Origin: Planctomycetota bacterium
GTDB lineage: Bacteria; Planctomycetota; UBA1135; JADKAF01
Length of the DNA: 64,000 nucleotides
Direction: 5' to 3'
Assembly (NCBI GenBank): GCA_016719295.1
Contig: JADKAF010000001.1
Span: forward strand, 682,001 to 746,000
Shown here: in pieces, positions 60,712 to 64,000 of the stretch
Layout: each line of letters starts with the position of its first letter
Position numbering within the stretch: the stretch's first letter is position 1
Notes under the pieces: generated by a model
Told to the model about the DNA's origin: nothing
Seen by the model: only the letters and a program-made list of their open reading frames with translations
Databases searched by the model: none
Program-made: the position numbers and the translations under genes

Positions 60712-62385
60712 TCAGCGCGGCGTCGGGCGCCGCACCTCCAACACGGTCGACCAGCGCGAGGAGAGGATGCTCCCATCCGGCGCGCGCGCCACGATCTCCG
60801 CTTGGAGGAAGTGCTGCGGCTCGGCGGCTTCTGCGGGGGGAGGGAACTCGAGCTCGCCGATGCCGTTCGGTCCGGCTTGGATGGGCAGGAGATCGGGTAG
60901 GACCGTGCGCGGATCGAGCCACTGCGCGCCGCGCTCGGTCCACTCGGGGAAGAGGAGGCGCTGCGTCGCCACGCGCACGATCGCGAGGTCGCCCGCTCTC
61001 GCGTGGAAGCGCAGCTTCCAGAGCGGGCCGGGCTCGAGCTCGAGCCGCTCGGCGGAGATCGAGAGCGCGGCGCGAAAGCGCGTGCAGCCGGCGGCGCTCT
61101 GCAAGAGCAAGTCGTAGGTCCCGGCGCGCTGCTCGGGCAGCGTCGCTCGCAACCTGCGGCCGTCGCTCGCGAGCTCGACGTCGAAGAGCGGGGCTCCACC
61201 GACGAGGAGCAGAGGCGCTGCGCTGAGTGGCGGCCCGCCGCGGAGCTCGAGCTCCAAACGCTCGCCGCCGACGCGCGAGCACGTCTCCGGTACGAGGCGC
61301 GCGAGCTCGTAGTCGAGCTCCGGCACGGCTGGGCGCGAGCGCCGAAGAGCGAGGAGCGCGGGCGCCAGCGCCTCGCCGATCGCCTTCCCGAGGAGCCGCG
61401 TGCCGAGAGGGGAAGGGTGTACGAAGTCGCAGAACAACGACTCCTCGGAGGTGCGCGCGGTGCGGAAGAGCTCGGCCGCATCGAGCAGCGCCGCCTGCTC
61501 GGCGTGGGCGACCCGGCGCACGGTCTCGGCGTCTTCCAGCACGCGCGGATGATCGAGGCGCGTCTTCGGCGGATGCGCGGGGGCGATGCAGAGCAGCTCG
61601 GCTCCCGCGCCGCGCGCGACGGCGATCATCGCGCGCAGCTCGCGCTCGACGTCGGGGGCGGGCACGCGGGTGCCATAGGGCGGCTTCGCCGCGCGCCAGC
61701 CGGAGAGGATCTCCTTCTGCGTGAGCTGGGGCGCGTGCGCGCTGAGCTCGCGCAGGAAGGCGAAGGTCGCGCTGCCTTCGAGCGGATGCGGGGGGAGCAG
61801 CGTGCGCGTGCGGAGCGCGACATCGTTGGTTCCCATCGCGGGAGACTGGTCGTTCCACGCGGCGGCGTAGATCACCACGGCGTCGAGGCGTTGCGCAGCC
61901 AAGACCTCTTCGAGGAGGGCGCGGATCTGGACGGTGCTATAGCCGGGGACGCCGAAGCTCGCGACCAGCACCTGCGTCGGCGGGAGGCCGCGTTCCTCCA
62001 GCGCTTCGGCGAGCTGCTGGCCGAGCATGTCCGCCGTGTCTACGGCGGCGCCGTAGACGCACGAGTCGCCGAAGAGGCCGACGCGCAGCAAGCCGGGTGG
62101 TGCGGGCTCGAGGGGGCGCCCTCGGAACGCCCAGGCTCCCAGCGCATAGCGCCCGGGTCGGAAGGCGTCGCGGAACGGCGCCGCCAAGGTGAAGAAGCGC
62201 CGGGGATGATGCAGGTAGCGCCCCTCGTCCTCGACGGCGAGGCGAGAGCCTCCGAAGCGCTCGAAGCGGAACTCCGCGCGCTCGGGCGCTCCGCGCAGGG
62301 CGCGCAGCGAGAGCTCGACCGCCGCGAGGGTCGCGCTCGCGCTGGCGAGCGCGAGGAGCAGGCGAAAGAGGGAGCGTCGGAGCAC
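60712..62385 (-). CDS. SGNH/GDSL hydrolase family protein, membrane-anchored
   Basis: 557 residues. An N-terminal helix (about 6-24) is followed by a GDSL-type domain: Ser108 in LFGDSCVYGAAV (block I), Gly145/148 in ASFGVPGYS (block II), Asn179 in AAAWNDQS (block III) and the Asp320-His323 pair in CDFVHPSPLG (block V), so the esterase triad is complete. The C-terminal 200 residues form beta-rich sandwich regions without a named family. Such proteins de-acylate or acylate carbohydrates at the cell surface. Divergent from the LamG gene. Confidence 0.83.
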   Translation of the reverse strand: MLRRSLFRLLLALASASATLAAVELSLRALRGAPERAEFRFERFGGSRLAVEDEGRYLHHPRRFFTLAAPFRDAFRPGRYALGAWAFRGRPLEPAPPGLLRVGLFGDSCVYGAAVDTADMLGQQLAEALEERGLPPTQVLVASFGVPGYSTVQIRALLEEVLAAQRLDAVVIYAAAWNDQSPAMGTNDVALRTRTLLPPHPLEGSATFAFLRELSAHAPQLTQKEILSGWRAAKPPYGTRVPAPDVERELRAMIAVARGAGAELLCIAPAHPPKTRLDHPRVLEDAETVRRVAHAEQAALLDAAELFRTARTSEESLFCDFVHPSPLGTRLLGKAIGEALAPALLALRRSRPAVPELDYELARLVPETCSRVGGERLELELRGGPPLSAAPLLLVGGAPLFDVELASDGRRLRATLPEQRAGTYDLLLQSAAGCTRFRAALSISAERLELEPGPLWKLRFHARAGDLAIVRVATQRLLFPEWTERGAQWLDPRTVLPDLLPIQAGPNGIGELEFPPPAEAAEPQHFLQAEIVARAPDGSILSSRWSTVLEVRRPTPR

Positions 62386-62570
62386 GGTGAGGGGGACGAG
62401 GCCTGAGCAGCGAGAGGCCCGGCAGTCTACGCGGAGGGGTGGGCGCCTCTGCTCGACGAGTGCGGCTTTGCGCGGCTCGCGCGGGCGGATAAGTTTGACT
62501 CGCAGCGGGAGGCGATCCGCGCGCCATCGGCGCGCGTCCCGACCGCGCCCCCTGCCCCGCGGATCCGCTC
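62386..62570. other. Divergent promoter region
   Basis: 185 bases between the starts of the SGNH hydrolase (minus) and the LamG protein (plus). It must hold promoters for both. A short AT-richer stretch (GGATAAGTTTGACTC around 62487-62501) could form part of a promoter, but no -10/-35 pair is convincing. Confidence 0.35.
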
Positions 62571-64000
62571 ATGAGCTCCTCGTTCCCGCACGTCCTCCGC
62601 GCCTGCGCCCTGCTTGCGCTCCCCGCACTCGCCGCGGCCCAGTCGCCCCGCGCCTACTGGACCTTCGACAGCGATTTCCGCGCGACGGTGGGCGGGGCGA
62701 GCTTCGACGGCGTTCCGCAGAACGGCGTCGCGATCGACGCGGCGAACGCGCGGATCGGCGGAGGCGCTCTGCGCGTCGATCCGGGGCTCGGCGACGTGAC
62801 CTACGGCTCGATGGCGATCGCCTCCGCGCAATCGAACTTCAGCTTCAGCGGCACCTCGACCCTCGGCCCGATCGTCGGCAACCCGGCGAGCTTCCAGCTC
62901 GCCGGCTCGATCTCGCTGCAGGTCGATCGCGCGCGCGGCCCGATCGCCACGGCGGCGTTCAACGGCGGCGACATCGTCACCTCGCCGGCGACGATCAACG
63001 CCCTGGTGCGCAATCCGATCGTCTGGCTGCCGCCGCTCGCCACCGTGCAGATCGCGGGGGCGCGCTTCTCGATCCAGAGCGCGCCGTTCGCCGTGGCCCC
63101 CGGCGGCGGCTTCGCGGCGCAGGCCGTGTTGGTGCCGATCGCCGGCACGGTGACGGTGACGCCGCTCGTCGGCACGCCGACCACGAGCAATCTCTCCAGC
63201 GCCGGCCCCTCCACCCCGACGGCAGTGAACGGGACGCTCGCGATCAACGGCGGCGCGCTGCAGCTCACGGCGCCGCTCAACGTGACCTTCACCGTCGACG
63301 ACGGTCAGGGGAACTCGGCCACGATCAACCTCGCCGGCTCGGCGACGGCCGCGCAGACGCTGCTGAACGCGCCGCCGAGCTTCCTCTCCGTCGCCGGCTC
63401 CGCGGTGACCAGCGGTCAACCGCAGCTCAGCGTGACGGCGTGGGCGCGCTACACCGATCACGACGGCCAGGGCTCCCCGACCTCGAACACGATCTGCGCG
63501 GGCACGAGCTCGATGCGCTTCTTCTTCGACAATGCGCGCGCGCAGTCGCGCGTGAACACGCAGGACACGGGCGCCACCTCGCGCTCCGCCGCCGACGGCA
63601 CCGCCGTCGACACGCAGTGGCATCACCTGGCCTTCGTGTACGACGCCGCGAGCTCGCGGCTCCGCTTCTACCGCGACGGCGTGCTGCGCGCGGATCAGGC
63701 GACCGGCGGCCTCGGGCTGCAGGGCAGCTCGAGCCTCCGCATCGGTCAGGACGCGGGCTCGCTGACGACGGGCTTCGACGGCTGGATCGATGATCTCGCG
63801 GTCTTCGCGAGCGCGCTCAGCGCAGAGCAGATCGCCGCGCTTGCCGCGCGCCGCAGCTCTCCGGTCGCGCTGCCCTACGGTCGCGCCTGCGGTGGAATCG
63901 CGGTGAGCTCGAGCGGTCTCCCGCAGATCGGCGCGAACTTCCAGCTCGAGGTGCAGGGAGGGCTGCCGAACGCTCCCGCGATCCTGCTGCTCGGGACGAG
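62571..64000 (+). CDS. LamG domain secreted protein (partial, runs off the edge)
   Basis: 476 residues are visible and the frame is still open at base 64000. Signal peptide MSSSFPHVLRACALLALPALAAA, then AYWTFDSDF, the first strand of a LamG/concanavalin-like domain. An insertion of about 200 residues, beta-rich with SLQVDRARGPIATAAFNGGD, separates this from the rest of the LamG fold (LSVTAWARYTDH, WHHLAFVYDAASSRLRFYRDG, FDGWIDDLAVFASAL). After about residue 430 a LPYGRACGG motif starts what looks like the same C-terminal domain as in the other secreted proteins; it is cut by the window edge. Probably binds carbohydrate or protein outside the cell. Confidence 0.85.
   Translation, partial: MSSSFPHVLRACALLALPALAAAQSPRAYWTFDSDFRATVGGASFDGVPQNGVAIDAANARIGGGALRVDPGLGDVTYGSMAIASAQSNFSFSGTSTLGPIVGNPASFQLAGSISLQVDRARGPIATAAFNGGDIVTSPATINALVRNPIVWLPPLATVQIAGARFSIQSAPFAVAPGGGFAAQAVLVPIAGTVTVTPLVGTPTTSNLSSAGPSTPTAVNGTLAINGGALQLTAPLNVTFTVDDGQGNSATINLAGSATAAQTLLNAPPSFLSVAGSAVTSGQPQLSVTAWARYTDHDGQGSPTSNTICAGTSSMRFFFDNARAQSRVNTQDTGATSRSAADGTAVDTQWHHLAFVYDAASSRLRFYRDGVLRADQATGGLGLQGSSSLRIGQDAGSLTTGFDGWIDDLAVFASALSAEQIAALAARRSSPVALPYGRACGGIAVSSSGLPQIGANFQLEVQGGLPNAPAILLLGT

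Overview
The window looks like a piece of chromosome from a high-GC planctomycete (Planctomycetota). The evidence is the gene families, not a marker gene: the tail of a DUF1501 protein at the left edge, a 1258-residue PVC-type dehydrogenase/HEAT/cytochrome c fusion, a sigma factor paired with a membrane Ser/Thr kinase, TAT-exported Gfo/Idh/MocA oxidoreductase, LamG and Kelch secreted proteins, and several large secreted proteins that share a Cys-Gly-rich C-terminal domain. No rRNA, tRNA, CRISPR array, transposase or phage gene was seen. About 50 genes are packed tightly, often with 4-base ATGA overlaps.

Left part (1-8.1 kb): DUF1501 end, three tandem multi-pass membrane proteins, then a minus-strand cluster DUF3299 - HEAT protein - LolD-type ATPase - FtsX/MacB-type permease - His-rich lipoprotein - DUF3299, which looks like a metal-related ABC export or sensing system. 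Middle left (8.2-20 kb): gamma-glutamyltransferase, M20 peptidase, a large perfect palindrome, a ROK kinase with two paralogous amidohydrolases (one apparently lacking its metal ligands), a bfd-bfr iron-storage pair, an SPFH/Arc pair, a frameshifted alpha/beta hydrolase and a large secreted protein. Middle (20-38 kb): MATE transporter, Gfo/Idh/MocA oxidoreductase, nucleotide-sugar epimerase, HAD phosphatase, DUF445, PVC-type cytochrome fusion, haem-binding protein, Uma2 nuclease, PLD-DEAD helicase-DUF3427 protein, a repeat lipoprotein and a Kelch protein. Then 38-48 kb: sigma factor and kinase, beta-helix lipoprotein, META lipoprotein and further secreted proteins.

Right part (47.9-59.1 kb) is the most informative: a complete set of lipid A 4-amino-4-deoxy-L-arabinose (Ara4N) genes. 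A response regulator and histidine kinase are followed by an ArnT orthologue, and then by arnB-arnC-arnA-arnD and a second GT39 transferase, all on the minus strand. ArnA keeps both catalytic domains with residue numbering almost identical to the E. coli enzyme. Direct hexamer repeats with 11-base periodicity, resembling the PmrA box, lie about 85-90 bases upstream of both arnT and arnB. This suggests that the local two-component system controls cationic modification of LPS in an organism outside the Proteobacteria. The window ends with an aldehyde dehydrogenase, an SGNH hydrolase and the start of a LamG protein that runs off the right edge.
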